Shown in pieces: positions 27,049 to 38,696 of a stretch of DNA of 64,000 nt. Both the position numbers and the translations under genes were made by a program. Within the stretch, counting starts at the first letter, position 1. Each line of letters opens with the position of its first letter. The notes under the pieces are model-generated. The model worked only from the letters and a program-made list of their open reading frames with translations. It was not told the DNA's origin and did no database searches. This DNA is from Microcoleus vaginatus WJT46-NPBG5 (GTDB lineage Bacteria > Cyanobacteriota > Cyanobacteriia > Cyanobacteriales > Oscillatoriaceae): positions 1 to 64,000 of the forward strand of contig JAHHHM010000020.1 in the NCBI GenBank assembly GCA_019359355.1, given 5' to 3'.

Positions 27049-28026
27049 CTAATGTTTTTGCTCCCGTTGAATTTGGGCAAAGATTTCTGCCAAGATTTCT
27101 TGTGCGCCTTGTTCCCGCAATTTGTGGGCGAGTTCGATGCCAAGTTGCTCGGCGTTTTCTGCAGGGCCGGTGATGCTATCTTTGACCAATTGCTTGCCGT
27201 CGAGGCTGGCGACCATGCCGGTTAAAGTCAGTTGATCCCCTTCAATTGTGGTATTTACGCCAATCGGAACTTGACAACCCCCTTCAAGTGTGCGTAACAG
27301 AGCGCGTTCTGCATAGCAGCGCTGGGCGGTGGGGGTATGTTCGAGGACTTTAAGAAGATTTAAAATTTCCGTGTCGCCGGCACGACATTCGATGCCGAGT
27401 GCGCCCTGCCCGACGGCGTGGAGGGAAATTTCAGCGGGGATGACTTGGTGGATGCGATCACTCATTCCCAGCCGGTGTAGGCCGGCAACCGCTAAGATAA
27501 TCGCGTCATACCCGCCCTCATCCAGTTTCGCCAGTCGGGTGTTCAGGTTGCCCCGAATATCTTTAAATTCCAAATGGGGATAGTGGTGACGCAATTGAGC
27601 AAGGCGTCGCAAAGAGGAGGTGCCAATCACTGCACCCGCCGGCAACGTTTCTAGTTGCTTGTCTTTGTGCTTTTCATGCACCACCAAGGCATCTGCTGGG
27701 TTTTCCCGTTCGCTAACGCATCCGAGAATTAAGCCTTCGGGTAAGTTAGTGGGCAAATCTTTGAGGGAATGCACGGCTAAATCCGTCTCATTCTGGAGCA
27801 TTCCGACTTCGAGTTCTTTCGTAAAAAGTCCTTTATCACCAATTTTGGCGAGGGCGACATCTAGAATTTTGTCACCTTGAGTGGACATGGTGTGGACTTC
27901 AAAGGTGCAATCTGGGTAGTGTTTCTGGAGTTGTTCTTGCACCCAGTAAGTTTGGACAAGGGCGAGTTGACTTTTGCGGGAACCGATGCGAACTGTGCGA
28001 GTAGGGGCAGATACGATTGGGGACAT
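27049..28026 (-). CDS. hemC: Porphobilinogen deaminase (hydroxymethylbilane synthase)
   Basis: HemC joins four porphobilinogen units into hydroxymethylbilane in heme and chlorophyll synthesis. The 325-residue product has [13 protein letters not shown] at the N-terminus, the active-site segment [18 protein letters not shown] and [14 protein letters not shown], and the dipyrromethane-binding Cys in [11 protein letters not shown]. Length is normal, with about ten extra residues before the core. It is divergent from the Uma2 gene. Confidence 0.97.
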   Translation of the reverse strand: MSPIVSAPTRTVRIGSRKSQLALVQTYWVQEQLQKHYPDCTFEVHTMSTQGDKILDVALAKIGDKGLFTKELEVGMLQNETDLAVHSLKDLPTNLPEGLILGCVSERENPADALVVHEKHKDKQLETLPAGAVIGTSSLRRLAQLRHHYPHLEFKDIRGNLNTRLAKLDEGGYDAIILAVAGLHRLGMSDRIHQVIPAEISLHAVGQGALGIECRAGDTEILNLLKVLEHTPTAQRCYAERALLRTLEGGCQVPIGVNTTIEGDQLTLTGMVASLDGKQLVKDSITGPAENAEQLGIELAHKLREQGAQEILAEIFAQIQREQKH

Positions 28027-28143
28027 AGAACGATCGCGTCAAATGAGCGAATAAAGTCACTTTATCTAGGCTACCGCAGTGCGTGACTCCTAAATACGTT
28101 GAGGTTAATTTGGGGGATAAAGTAGAGATGGCACCGGCATGGG

Positions 28144-29010
28144 ATGTCCCGACATAAACTTTCTCCCACAGTGGAAGTGAGGCTTGTGATGTTTCGATTC
28201 AAGTATCCGGTTGAGCAAAGCGATCCGCCCCTTTCTCCGAGGGAAACGCTGCCCACAATGTATGATTTGCCCAGCGAAAACCCGGAGGAACCTGGTTTGC
28301 CTGACGAATTTCATGATTTACAACCGGAATTGCTGCGTCGCACCTTCTGCCCTCGCCCTTATTTTCCAGATCAGGTGTTTGCCGGCAGCGACATAAATCT
28401 TTACTACGATGTGCATCACCAAAATAGGTATAAACGCCCAGATTGGTTTGGAGCCGTCGGCGTGCCGAGGCTCTACGACGGGCATGATCTACGCATGAGT
28501 TATGTGATTTGGCAAGAAGGAGTCAGTCCTTTTGTGGTGGTGGAATTACTATCACCAGGAACAGAAAAGGAAGACTTGGGAGAAACTGAGCGGGATGCTA
28601 ACCAACCGCCTGGGAAGTGGGAGGTTTACGAGCAAATTTTGCGGATTCCTTATTATGTCGTGTTTAATCGCTACAACGACCAGCTACGTGCCTTTAGTTT
28701 ACAAGCCGGTAACTATCAGGAGTTAGAGCTGAATGAACCGAAAATCTGGATGCCTGATATTGAATTAGGTTTAGGCTTATGGCAGGGAGTTTATGACGGT
28801 TTAGATCGCTTGTGGTTGCGCTGGTATGACGCTGACGGAAATTGGGTTTTGACTGAAGAGGAAGCAGCACAGCGACAGGCTGAGGCGGCACAGCGACAAG
28901 CTGAGGCTTCACAACAGCAGTTAGAAAAGGAGCGACAACGGGCGGAAGAAGCCGAAAGACGCGCTGAGGAATTAGCGCAAAGATTGCGGGATTTAGGAAT
29001 TGAATTGTAG
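28144..29010 (+). CDS. Uma2-family (DUF820) putative nuclease with a coiled-coil tail
   Basis: A 288-residue member of the Uma2 family, which is greatly expanded in cyanobacteria and has a PD-(D/E)XK-like fold. The core includes AGSDINLYYD, PDWFGAVGVPR, FVVVELLSPGTEKEDLG, KWEVYEQILRIPYYVVFNR and MPDIELGLGLWQG. The last 50 residues are a charged coiled coil with repeated AAQRQAEA units. The start is unclear: ATG 28144 and ATG 28189 (MFRFKYPVEQ) are both in frame, and the family normally begins near the latter. Confidence 0.85.
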   Translation: MSRHKLSPTVEVRLVMFRFKYPVEQSDPPLSPRETLPTMYDLPSENPEEPGLPDEFHDLQPELLRRTFCPRPYFPDQVFAGSDINLYYDVHHQNRYKRPDWFGAVGVPRLYDGHDLRMSYVIWQEGVSPFVVVELLSPGTEKEDLGETERDANQPPGKWEVYEQILRIPYYVVFNRYNDQLRAFSLQAGNYQELELNEPKIWMPDIELGLGLWQGVYDGLDRLWLRWYDADGNWVLTEEEAAQRQAEAAQRQAEASQQQLEKERQRAEEAERRAEELAQRLRDLGIEL

Positions 29011-29248
29011 AAAATGGACACTGGACGCGAAATTGATTTTTGAATAGAGCTATGAAGCAAATATTCCTGAACTCAACAAGCTTCCAGATGTCATGATTTC
29101 TACAAATGAAGCTTATTTTTAAGACGGATACTTTTGAGGAAATGAGGGGGTAACGTTGTTGACTGCTCAACTTTTTTATGACAATCGGCACATTTAGCCA
29201 GACAATAAAGAAAAATAATCTTGCTGGATTGCTGATCCATGAGGTCGA

Positions 29249-30115
29249 ATGAGTCAACGTGCACTGCTGCTAGTTAATCCTAACGCTCGCCTGGGACAGG
29301 AAGGCCGGCTGCAAGCTATTCAACATTTGCAAGAATTAGGGCTGGAACTGATAGAGGAGTCTGCTGAAAACCCAAAAGCATTACCCGATCTGATCCGACA
29401 ACACCGGCAACAAATCGATTATGTGATTGTCGGGAGTGGCGATGGCACGATCAATGCTGCCTTAGATGGCTTGGTAGACACCGGCTTGCCTTTAGGAATC
29501 TTGCCATTAGGCACTGCGAATAATCTAGCCCGTAATTTAGGAATTCCCCAATCTTTGCCGGCAGCTTGTGAAATTATTGCCCAAGGTAAACTCCGCACGA
29601 TAGATATTGGTTGTGTCAATGGCAAATACTTTCTCAATGTTGCCGGTATCGGGCTGAGTGCTGAAATTAATAAGCGAGTGTCAAAACAATTTAAGCGACG
29701 CTGGGGATCAATTGCCTACGCTGCCACCGCTTTACAAGTTCTCTGGCAAAGCCGGCCTTTTTGGGCAGATATTCAAGGTAATAACCAGTATATTCGCGTT
29801 AAAACTGTTCAAATTACTGTCTGTAACGGTCGCTATTATGGCAGTGGTTTGAGCGTATCTGAAAATGCGACAATTGATGACCAAAGGCTGGATCTCTATT
29901 GCGTAGAAATCCAGCACTGGTGGGATCTAATTCCCTTATTACCGGCGATTATTAAAGGCAAACCTGGTCGTGGCGTGCAGACATTGCAAGCCCAAACTAT
30001 CGATATCCAAACGCGCCGCTCTTACTTAATTGATGCGGATGGTGAATTAAGTGGCAACACACCCGCGCAATTTCGGATTATCCCACAAGCACTATCTGTT
30101 TTCGTGCCGGAGTAA
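29249..30115 (+). CDS. YegS/DgkB-type lipid kinase
   Basis: A 288-residue diacylglycerol-kinase catalytic-domain protein. Visible motifs are LLVNPNARLG, the ATP loop VGSGDGTINAALDGL (GSGDGT in place of the usual GGDGT), LGILPLGTANNLARNLGI, and DADGELSGNTPAQFRI near the C-terminus. It should phosphorylate a membrane lipid such as diacylglycerol or a ceramide-like lipid. GAGG lies four bases before the ATG. The gene is convergent with the CHAT gene, with only 20 bases between stops. Confidence 0.92.
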   Translation: MSQRALLLVNPNARLGQEGRLQAIQHLQELGLELIEESAENPKALPDLIRQHRQQIDYVIVGSGDGTINAALDGLVDTGLPLGILPLGTANNLARNLGIPQSLPAACEIIAQGKLRTIDIGCVNGKYFLNVAGIGLSAEINKRVSKQFKRRWGSIAYAATALQVLWQSRPFWADIQGNNQYIRVKTVQITVCNGRYYGSGLSVSENATIDDQRLDLYCVEIQHWWDLIPLLPAIIKGKPGRGVQTLQAQTIDIQTRRSYLIDADGELSGNTPAQFRIIPQALSVFVPE

Positions 30116-30135
30116 CTACAGCAGATATCTAAAAC

Positions 30136-31614
30136 TTACCAAGGGCTGCCAATTATCATAAAAGCTGCCCAATAGAAAGGATGGGCTAAATTTTGAGTTT
30201 CAAGGGCTTTCAATTCTGCCGGCAGAGGCAAACTCCAAGTTGATCCCTGTAGCTTGCCATTTTCTACACGGACTTTTCCTTGAATCATAGCAATTTGAGC
30301 TTCACGCAGCGCCTCGGCTTTAATGGGTGCTGTTTGTAGATGCTGATAAAACTCACTCATTAGGGCTAAAGTGCCGGTATCGCTAACATACCACAGACTC
30401 GCCAGCGCTGATTTTACACCGCTTTGAACGGCTAAACCCCCAAAACTTAATTCCGCTTTATCATCCCCGAAAGCAGTTTTGCAAGCACTCAGCACCAGCA
30501 AATTAACTGGAGGGTTATTCCAGCCCAGTCCTTTCATTTTATCGAGTGTTAACCTACTGTCCCAAAACTGAATAAACGAGTTACTGGGTTGCCCCGGTTT
30601 GAACTCTGCATGAGTAGCAAGATGAACAATCAAAAATGGTTGCTGCCGGCGTTGAGATTGTAAGTTTTCTAGCGTAAATGTTTGGTTTAAAAAAGATTGA
30701 CCATTCCCCACTTTTTCTGTAATATTAGACAGCTCCACGGGCACAGCCGGCAAGGGAGTGAGTTCTTGGAATTCTGAAGCTCCCATTGCCAAAACTTGTG
30801 AATTTTGGATATTTACATAAACTGGATCGATTAATTTGAAAGCAGGAATTCGGGTGAAGCTGTACTTTTCTACTAAAAACTGTTTTCCATCATGCAATGC
30901 TCCGTAAGGAATCGTGCCTAAGTTTTTCCCCAAACATAATAGTAGAGTATCTATTTCTTGACTTTCTAAGTCTGACTCTAAAGGCGCAATCATCCACTGA
31001 TAAAGTTGCTGAGCTGCCGGCAAATAAGAACTTGTGCGCGTTTCGGCTGGATTTGCTGTAGTATTGCGAAACTCTTTAACGACCTTCAGCAGTGCTTCTT
31101 GATTGGCTTCTGGTAAAGTTTTACGAATTAATTTACCATTGGGAGTAACGAGCAAAAGTTCTAGCTGCTCTTGGGTAGACGTTATATAAATGAGAGCCGA
31201 CTTTACTTGAGATTGCTTTTCAACTTCTGACAAAACACCGACTATCTTATCCGCCGTCATTACCTCATCAGAAAAATTGACATCCCAGTAACCTTCATAA
31301 ACACTTTCCCAGTGGTTTTCTAATTGCTGAACTGTGTCAGCTAAGTTCATTACTTTAAAAAGGATCGCCAGATTATTGGTAAAATTAATCTCGATTCCTG
31401 AAAAACTTTTTTTTGGAGTGGGAATAGGGTTGGCGTTGCCGGCAGCCAAGACAGACGATTGTGCCGGCACTAAACAAGGAAAAAGCAACCCAACAAAACT
31501 AAACAGTAAAAAATATTTACGCAAACCCTTTGCCTTGCGACCATTGCCTTCTTCAGCGCCTTTTGCCTTGAGGTATTGGCTAATCCATCTCGCTGTTAAT
31601 TTCATGGCTCTCAC
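30136..31614 (-). CDS. Exported CHAT-domain (caspase-like) protein
   Basis: A 492-residue protein with a basic N-terminus, a hydrophobic signal or anchor segment (about 33-58) and a C-terminal CHAT domain (about 200-492). The caspase-like His-Cys dyad is intact: His in VHLATHAEF, Cys in LVLSACKTAFG; GLAVQSGVKSALASLWYVSD and the C-terminal PFYWAAFMIIGSPW follow. Many cyanobacterial CHAT proteins carry TPR repeats; this one does not. It is presumably a peptidase acting outside the cytoplasm, or a membrane-anchored one. The target is unknown. ATG 31605 is an alternative start. Confidence 0.88.
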   Translation of the reverse strand: MRAMKLTARWISQYLKAKGAEEGNGRKAKGLRKYFLLFSFVGLLFPCLVPAQSSVLAAGNANPIPTPKKSFSGIEINFTNNLAILFKVMNLADTVQQLENHWESVYEGYWDVNFSDEVMTADKIVGVLSEVEKQSQVKSALIYITSTQEQLELLLVTPNGKLIRKTLPEANQEALLKVVKEFRNTTANPAETRTSSYLPAAQQLYQWMIAPLESDLESQEIDTLLLCLGKNLGTIPYGALHDGKQFLVEKYSFTRIPAFKLIDPVYVNIQNSQVLAMGASEFQELTPLPAVPVELSNITEKVGNGQSFLNQTFTLENLQSQRRQQPFLIVHLATHAEFKPGQPSNSFIQFWDSRLTLDKMKGLGWNNPPVNLLVLSACKTAFGDDKAELSFGGLAVQSGVKSALASLWYVSDTGTLALMSEFYQHLQTAPIKAEALREAQIAMIQGKVRVENGKLQGSTWSLPLPAELKALETQNLAHPFYWAAFMIIGSPW

Positions 31615-31999
31615 TAAGGCTAAACTACCTTAATTGATTTAGAGTTCTGTGGCTGTAGTTTAACAAAAGTATTCGTCCGATTACTGGCTCATCGCAAATT
31701 TCCAGTCAATCGCTGCGATTTGGCTTAACAGTCTTCGTTTCAACTGCAACAAAAGCCTCATTGAACACTTCACGCCGGCTTTCCGCGCCTCCCTCACAGA
31801 CAAGCCCAGCACAGAGGTAAAATTTTTATTAAGGAAAGGCGCACATCCCCGGCAGAGGTAAAACGAGTGCCGGATACTTATCTGTACAGTGACGGGCAGC
31901 AAGCACTCGCCTTTGCCGGCAATAATATTCGGTGAAGTTTTACAATACTTCAAAGGACAAGGCTTGTTTTCTATTTGAAACCTCCTAGGGCTGGATTCT
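31615..31999. other. Intergenic region between the CHAT and DUF3318-like genes
   Basis: These 385 bases separate two divergent genes and should contain both promoters. A 90-codon minus-strand frame (31681-31953) has a Cys-rich, unlikely composition and I do not accept it. No RNA gene is recognisable. Confidence 0.4.
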
Positions 32000-32662
32000 A
32001 TGACATCTTATGCAACCTCCACGGCTAAAGCCGAAATGAATGAACTCCGGCGCTTGAAAGGCTTACTGCCGCCGGAATTGCAAAGTTGGGTCATGGTAGA
32101 AAAAACCACTGAGATTAATCCCCCTCTGCTGCGATCTGAAGAAATTGGCAAAGATCAAGTGGAGATTCAGATTGACCTCATTCGGTGGGAACAACTGGCC
32201 CTCGATCAGCGAAATTTGTTGTTTTGGCATGAAGTGGCCAGAATTCAGAACGACACGATCCCTAAAGAGGGATGGGAAATGGCAGCGCTCGCTATTGGCA
32301 TGGGGGGTGCTGTGGGCGAACTTTGGGTTCAGGATGGATTACTGCTGGTGTTAGCCTTAGCGCTGTGTGGGGTAGCCGGCTACCGGCTTTATCAAAAAAA
32401 TAATGGCGATAAGCAACTGACTGAAGCAATTGATGCTGACGAAAAAGCCATCGCACTCGCCACTCGCTTTGGTTATTCCCTTCCCAACGCTTACAAAAGC
32501 TTAGGCAGTGCTTTAAAAGCCTTGATCGAGCAAACCCCCAAGAAACGGGTACGTTCTAAATACGAAGCGCGGTTACAAGCTCTCAAACGCAGCGCTAACA
32601 AAGCTAAAACCAAAGCGAAATCTGGCCGCGAACCCAACATACAATCCGAGAGTATTTATTAA
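32000..32662 (+). CDS. DUF3318-like membrane protein
   Basis: A 220-residue protein of a family I know only from cyanobacteria. It has a soluble N-terminal part with LLPPELQSWV and LLFWHEVARIQND, then two membrane helices (about 95-132: MAALAIGMGGAVGELW and LLLVLALALCGVAGYRLY), and a basic, Lys/Ala-rich C-terminus. The function is unknown. The spacer downstream carries an STRR array. Confidence 0.8.
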   Translation: MTSYATSTAKAEMNELRRLKGLLPPELQSWVMVEKTTEINPPLLRSEEIGKDQVEIQIDLIRWEQLALDQRNLLFWHEVARIQNDTIPKEGWEMAALAIGMGGAVGELWVQDGLLLVLALALCGVAGYRLYQKNNGDKQLTEAIDADEKAIALATRFGYSLPNAYKSLGSALKALIEQTPKKRVRSKYEARLQALKRSANKAKTKAKSGREPNIQSESIY

Positions 32663-32731
32663 AAGTGCTGGGTGCTAAGTAGGAGAGGGTGAGTGGGAGT
32701 GGGGAAGAGTGGTAGACCATTATTAATTAAC

Positions 32732-32776
32732 CATTCCCCATGCCCTATGCCCTATGCCCTATGCCCCATGCCCCAT
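32732..32776. repeat. STRR heptamer array (ATGCCCT / ATGCCCC)
   Basis: CCATTCCCC is followed by five ATGCCC heptamers ending in CCCCATTC. It lies between the convergent DUF3318-like and queE genes. Confidence 0.8.
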
Positions 32777-32821
32777 TCGCCAACACCTACCAAATCATCT
32801 GTCGTTGAAATTCAACTAAAA

Positions 32822-33646
32822 TTACAATTGCCCCAGCATTTTATGTGTTTGTGGCACAACGCGGACGTGCTTAAGCCGGCACTTCATCAACGCCTGCCAT
32901 TCCAACACTTGTTCTGGTGAAGGCGGCGAGAATAAAGCCACGCTTTTGCCTTCTTCCTTCCCTAGCGCCGTCACCGGCTGCAAAAACACCGGCACTTCAG
33001 GATTTACCTCTGCCACTAACTCAGCCGTCTTTTCTAACTCCGCTGGGTCGGTTTGATGGGAAATAATTATCTTGACAAATACTTCAGTTTGTGATTCGTG
33101 ACATAACTGTAGAAACTCTGCGTGAGCCGGCCAGTGAGATTCCCCACTAACGCTGGGCAGCTTTATGTCCATGCCCACCAAATCCAAATCGGGTAAAATC
33201 ATCGCCAACTGTTCTGGACGGTGTCCCCCCGTTTCCAGATAAATTGGTAAGCCGGTGGCTGCCCGCACTTGAGGCAAAAATTCCACCAAGAAAGGGGCAT
33301 GAAGCAACGGTTCCCCGCCGGTAATACTGATGCTGTCGTGAAGTCCCGGTTGATTTTGCCGGCTCACCCATTCCAGCAACGTTGCCATTTCTACTGGATT
33401 TGAATGAGTTTCAAAGTCACGCAGGCCTGCAGTTCGCTCAATCTGACAGGTTGTCGGTGCGTGCCAAGTATGGGCACTATCGCAAAACCGACAGCGCAGA
33501 TCGCAAATCGCAAAGCGAATAAAAAGTTGGCGAGTGCCCACATTTAGCCCCTCCCCTTGGATGGCGGAAAAGACTTCAATTAGCCTTGCAGTAGGGGAAT
33601 TAGAAGAGGGGGAGAGGGGGGGAAGGGGAGAAGGGAAGAGGGACAT
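32822..33646 (-). CDS. queE: 7-carboxy-7-deazaguanine synthase (radical SAM)
   Basis: QueE converts 6-carboxytetrahydropterin to 7-carboxy-7-deazaguanine in queuosine/preQ1 synthesis. The radical SAM cluster ligands are Cys48, Cys52 and Cys55 (CDLRCRFCDSAHTWH); IQGEGLNVG precedes them and SITGGEPLLH follows. Length (274) is slightly above the usual. The first 20 residues are Pro/Ser-rich, encoded by a purine-rich repeat-like stretch (plus strand 33600-33645), and probably not part of the fold. The gene starts 22 bases after the amidase stop, so the two are likely co-transcribed. Confidence 0.93.
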   Translation of the reverse strand: MSLFPSPLPPLSPSSNSPTARLIEVFSAIQGEGLNVGTRQLFIRFAICDLRCRFCDSAHTWHAPTTCQIERTAGLRDFETHSNPVEMATLLEWVSRQNQPGLHDSISITGGEPLLHAPFLVEFLPQVRAATGLPIYLETGGHRPEQLAMILPDLDLVGMDIKLPSVSGESHWPAHAEFLQLCHESQTEVFVKIIISHQTDPAELEKTAELVAEVNPEVPVFLQPVTALGKEEGKSVALFSPPSPEQVLEWQALMKCRLKHVRVVPQTHKMLGQL

Positions 33647-33668
33647 GGGGCTAGTAGAGACTCAGGAC

Positions 33669-35081
33669 TTAGGATTGCTGGGCAAAAGCAGGGCGGTGTT
33701 CGCGCCAAGGTTTCGCGGCTTCGATTTGGGCGGCTAGGGCTAGGATCGTGGTTTCTGCTGCCGGCCTGCCGACGAGTTGGACACCCACCGGCATCCCTGC
33801 ACTATCGAAACCGGCAGGGATGGAGATCGCCGGCTGTCCCGTCGCGTTGAAAGCTGGACAGGGCGCAACCCATTGAATCACCTTATGCATGGTTTCTTCA
33901 GGCGTCAGATTTGCCCATTCGCCGATGCGGATGGTGGGAGACATATAAACCGGCAGCACCAAAACGTCAAAGTTCTCAAAAAATCCGACAATTCGCCGGG
34001 AAATCATTTGCATTTGCGCCACAGCCCGCAAATACTGGCCGGCAGCACAGGTATGTTCTAGTAGCCAGCGATTCATCGGTTCCAACAATTCCGGGGGAAC
34101 CCCAGAGGCACCCACACCGGCTTGCCATACCACTGTAAACGGCTCAATTAAGCCGGCGAAATCCGGGCATCCCTCGCTGACGCTGTGCCCCATTTCTTCA
34201 AGCAATTGCACGGTATCTAACACCGCTTTAGCACAACTGGGCGCAGTATCACCCACAGGTGCCAGCGTTGTGGAAAAAGCAATTCGCAAGGAATCCAGCC
34301 GTTCTTGGGTGGCTGCTAAAAACGAGGTTTCTGGCTTTGACAACCAGTAGGGATCGCCGGTGACGTAGCCGGAAACAACGTCCAGGAAAGCGGCAGCATC
34401 AGCAACCGTACGGGTTAAAGGGCCACTGGTAGCAATCCCGCTTTGATAATCACCCACCGGCGCACTAGATATGCGTCCCCGTGACGGTTTCAGCCCAACG
34501 ATCCCGCAGCAGTTCGCAGGGCCGCGAATTGAACCGCCGCCATCAGAACCTTGGGCCATTGGAGACAAGCCGGCTGCCACCGCTGCTGCTGCCCCCCCAC
34601 TCGAACCACCAGGGGTGTAATCTAGGTTCCAGGGGTTCCGGGCTGGGGGAAAGCCTTGGGGTTCTGTATAGGGCATTGTTCCTAACTGGGCTGTAGCAGT
34701 TTTGCCGAGAATAGTAAAGCCGGCCTGCTTAATCTTTGTTACGACGTTATCATCATGGGCGGCTACCTGACTCCGCAGTGCTGCTGTGCCGTAGCTACAG
34801 GGGACACCGGCAACTGGGTTGAGGTCTTTAACGGAAATGGGTACGCCAAAGAAGGGTGGCAGTTCTGTGGAGTCTGCGAATTTGGCGAGATATTCTGTTT
34901 TAACTTTGGCATCAGCGAGGGCAAGGTCTCCGGTAACTGTGAAATAGCTGCCCAGTTGACTATCAAGGAGTTCTATGCGTTCTAGGTAAAGTTCAACTAA
35001 TTCCACTGGCGACACTTGCTTTCGACGGATTAGCTGGGCTTGTTCGAGTGCCGGTGTAAAAGCTAATTCTTCCTGATTCAT
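33669..35081 (-). CDS. Amidase-signature family amidase
   Basis: A 470-residue amidase-signature hydrolase. The Ser-cisSer-Lys triad can be placed: Lys in [13 protein letters not shown], Ser in [10 protein letters not shown], and the nucleophile Ser in [10 protein letters not shown]. It is more like the bacterial broad-specificity amidases than GatA, since the C-terminal part lacks the GatA insert. I start at ATG 35081 ([10 protein letters not shown]); an upstream frame adds 13 unlikely residues. queE follows closely on the same strand. Confidence 0.9.
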   Translation of the reverse strand: MNQEELAFTPALEQAQLIRRKQVSPVELVELYLERIELLDSQLGSYFTVTGDLALADAKVKTEYLAKFADSTELPPFFGVPISVKDLNPVAGVPCSYGTAALRSQVAAHDDNVVTKIKQAGFTILGKTATAQLGTMPYTEPQGFPPARNPWNLDYTPGGSSGGAAAAVAAGLSPMAQGSDGGGSIRGPANCCGIVGLKPSRGRISSAPVGDYQSGIATSGPLTRTVADAAAFLDVVSGYVTGDPYWLSKPETSFLAATQERLDSLRIAFSTTLAPVGDTAPSCAKAVLDTVQLLEEMGHSVSEGCPDFAGLIEPFTVVWQAGVGASGVPPELLEPMNRWLLEHTCAAGQYLRAVAQMQMISRRIVGFFENFDVLVLPVYMSPTIRIGEWANLTPEETMHKVIQWVAPCPAFNATGQPAISIPAGFDSAGMPVGVQLVGRPAAETTILALAAQIEAAKPWREHRPAFAQQS

Positions 35082-35628
35082 AATTATTTCTTTATATTTG
35101 TAACTTTCTAATAGGGGCAATGGGCGTGAATACTGAAATCCTACCTTGCTTGAGTAATTTTTTCATTCTAGGGTGCCGGTTAAATCTAGGCTAGCCGGTT
35201 GTTTAACTACACAATTGTGCCGGCAATTAAACACTTTCGTTAAATTTTCTTTTTTTTGTGAGCCAGAAGGTTTTCAGTTGTTCAATACTCATAAATTAAG
35301 TTATTTCACATTCTTGCTACAATTTTTCAGGGTATTTTGGTTATATTCTTTACAGTCTCTCCCATAATTTACAAGGTTATTGTTAACACAAATATTTTTT
35401 TGATGACTTTAAAACGACTCCAAAATTATTGCAGCTATAAAATTTTTCCAAGCTAGAATTTCCTTATTTTATTTTTCTAGAACAATGGGTTTTTATTGAG
35501 TAACGAGTGCTTTAATTTTTTCTAACGGTTTATCCTGCAATTCGCTTCTTAAAAAAAAACAAAAGACGTTGCCGGCAACGTCTCTAATGCTTATTTTATT
35601 TGAGCAACCGCAGGTAAAGCTCGACTGA
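35082..35628. other. A/T-rich spacer of about 550 bases
   Basis: It lies between map and the amidase gene, both on the minus strand. Apart from the map terminator (35550-35583) I see only A/T-rich sequence with no supported gene. Confidence 0.4.
35550..35583 (-). terminator. Intrinsic terminator of map
   Basis: AGACGTTGCCGGCAACGTCT (35564-35583) is a perfect 20-base palindrome, followed on the minus strand by TTTG and nine T. It lies 45 bases past the map stop and is one of the clearest terminators in the window. Confidence 0.9.
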
Positions 35629-36456
35629 TTAAACTTTCGTTCGATCTGTCAAAATCTCATAACCGTCCTCAGTCACCAGTACCGTATGCTCGAATTGAGC
35701 GGATAGGGCATTATCTACGGTGACTGCCGTCCATTTATCACTTAATATCTTAGTGAATCGAGAACCGGCATTTAAAATAGGTTCAATCGCTAATGTCATG
35801 CCGGCGCGAAGCTTGACATTTGGCATCTCGCGGGTGCGGAAATTGAACACAGAAGGCTCTTCATGCAAATTTCGCCCCACACCATGCCCGGTGAAATCTT
35901 CCACAACACAAAAGTTATTTGCCTTCACATGGTCTTCAATCGCACCGGCAATGTCAAGCAAGTAGTTGCCGGCTTTCACTTGTTCAATGCCTTTATAAAG
36001 CGCTTCCTCAGCCACCCGAATTAACTTAGCCGCATCCGGTGTCACTTCAACAACGCCAATTGTGATGCAGGAATCTCCATGAAAGCCTTCGTAATAAGCG
36101 CCGGTGTCTACTTTCAACACATCGCCGGCACGAATCACCTTTTTGCGGCTAGGAATTCCATGTACCACTTCATTATTAATACTGGAGCAAATCGAGGCAG
36201 GAAATCCGTGATAGCCTTTAAAACTAGGAGTCGCGCCCATTTCACGAATCCGCTTTTCTGCGTGAGCATCCAAATCAGCCGTCGTCATTCCAGGCTCAAC
36301 CATCTCAGAAATTTCTTTGAGTACGGTTGCCACAATCCTCGCCGCCTGCCGCATAATTTCAATTTCGCGCTGCGACTTAATCTCAACGCCACGGCGCTGC
36401 TTTTTCACACGGGGAGGCTGGGAGGCTTGGGAAAGAAGATTGCCAAGAATGTTCAT
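35629..36456 (-). CDS. map: Type I methionyl aminopeptidase
   Basis: Map removes the initiator Met from nascent proteins. The 275-residue metalloenzyme shows the ligand-bearing segments [15 protein letters not shown] (two Asp), [12 protein letters not shown] (His), and MTLAIEPIL and [12 protein letters not shown] (two Glu), and the substrate-binding His in [10 protein letters not shown]. The first 25 residues ([20 protein letters not shown]) are an extension beyond the common short form and may be a mislocated start. It is divergent from the CNNM gene and ends at a strong terminator. Confidence 0.95.
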   Translation of the reverse strand: MNILGNLLSQASQPPRVKKQRRGVEIKSQREIEIMRQAARIVATVLKEISEMVEPGMTTADLDAHAEKRIREMGATPSFKGYHGFPASICSSINNEVVHGIPSRKKVIRAGDVLKVDTGAYYEGFHGDSCITIGVVEVTPDAAKLIRVAEEALYKGIEQVKAGNYLLDIAGAIEDHVKANNFCVVEDFTGHGVGRNLHEEPSVFNFRTREMPNVKLRAGMTLAIEPILNAGSRFTKILSDKWTAVTVDNALSAQFEHTVLVTEDGYEILTDRTKV

Positions 36457-38092
<1,636 letters not shown>

Positions 38093-38183
38093 GTGTTATC
38101 TCCTTTCCCTGCCAGGGATGAGCGAACTGCAAAGCGGCCATAGCCTGGATTTCACCGACTCGAATCAAATTTCAAAAAAATGC

Positions 38184-38212
38184 TTGGTATTTTAGAATTG
38201 TTGTGCTAGGAT
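38184..38212 (+). promoter_or_regulatory. Probable promoter of the tRNA-Tyr/Thr pair
   Basis: TTGGTA (38184-38189) and TAGGAT (38207-38212) are spaced by exactly 17 bases, and the -10 box has the TG extension. tRNA-Tyr begins 20 bases later. Confidence 0.5.
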
Positions 38213-38231
38213 TAGTTTCCGTGGGTAGAGA

Positions 38232-38316
38232 GGGTCGGTGCCCGAGCGGTTAATGGGGGCGGACTGTAAATCCGCTGGCTACGCCTACGCTGGTTCAAAT
38301 CCAGCCCGGCCCACCA
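38232..38316 (+). tRNA. tRNA-Tyr (GTA)
   Basis: The acceptor arms GGGTCGG and CCGGCCC pair (one G-T), the anticodon arm GCGGA-CTGTAAA-TCCGC carries GTA, the long variable arm (TGGCTACGCCTAC) is of class II type, and the T arm GCTGG-TTCAAAT-CCAGC is intact. A CCA tail is encoded (38314-38316) after discriminator A. Confidence 0.95.
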
Positions 38317-38371
38317 CGAAAATTGTAGATTTTAGATTTTAGATGACTCATCAAAATCCAAAATCCTCCTT

Positions 38372-38443
38372 GCCCGTGTAGCTCAGTGGTAGAGCACACC
38401 CTTGGTAAGGGTGAGGTCATGAGTTCAATCCTCATCACGGGCT
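38372..38443 (+). tRNA. tRNA-Thr (GGT)
   Basis: Acceptor arms GCCCGTG and CACGGGC pair fully; the anticodon arm ACCCT-TGGTAAG-GGT carries GGT; the T loop is TTCAATC. No CCA is encoded. It follows tRNA-Tyr by 55 bases, which contain a TTTTAGA heptamer repeat (38326-38343). Confidence 0.95.
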
Positions 38444-38462
38444 TTTAAATAAAAGAAGAGAT

Positions 38463-38497
38463 AAGGGTTCTGCAGGTTATCAACCATCAGAACCCTT
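38463..38497. terminator. Hairpin after tRNA-Thr
   Basis: AAGGGTTCTG and CAGAACCCTT form a perfect ten-base stem, and GGTT/AACC can pair inside the loop. The following bases (AAATTATT) are only weakly T-rich. It probably ends the tRNA-Tyr/Thr transcript. Confidence 0.6.
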
Positions 38498-38622
38498 AAA
38501 TTATTGTACCTATGGGTATCTGGCCGGTTGATAGCGCTCAGCCGCCAGTTATGCAGCCGCCGACCGGCAGCCCACAGGAAGGACAAAACTTAAGCGCGGT
38601 TTTAAATTAAAAATTGTTGAAG

Positions 38623-38696
38623 CCCCCCAGGTAGGACTTGAACCTACGACTCTCGGTTTAGAAAACCGATGCTCTATCCGGCTGAGCTACTGGAGG
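38623..38696 (-). tRNA. tRNA-Arg (TCT)
   Basis: On the minus strand the acceptor arms CCTCCAG and CTGGGGG pair (one G-T), the anticodon arm TCGGT-TTTCTAA-ACCGA carries TCT, and the T arm GTAGG-TTCAAGT-CCTAC is intact. CCA is not encoded. Confidence 0.94.

Noticed and set aside
31681-31953. 90-codon minus-strand frame between the CHAT and DUF3318-like genes
   Set aside because: No family, odd composition, and it fills a promoter region between divergent genes.
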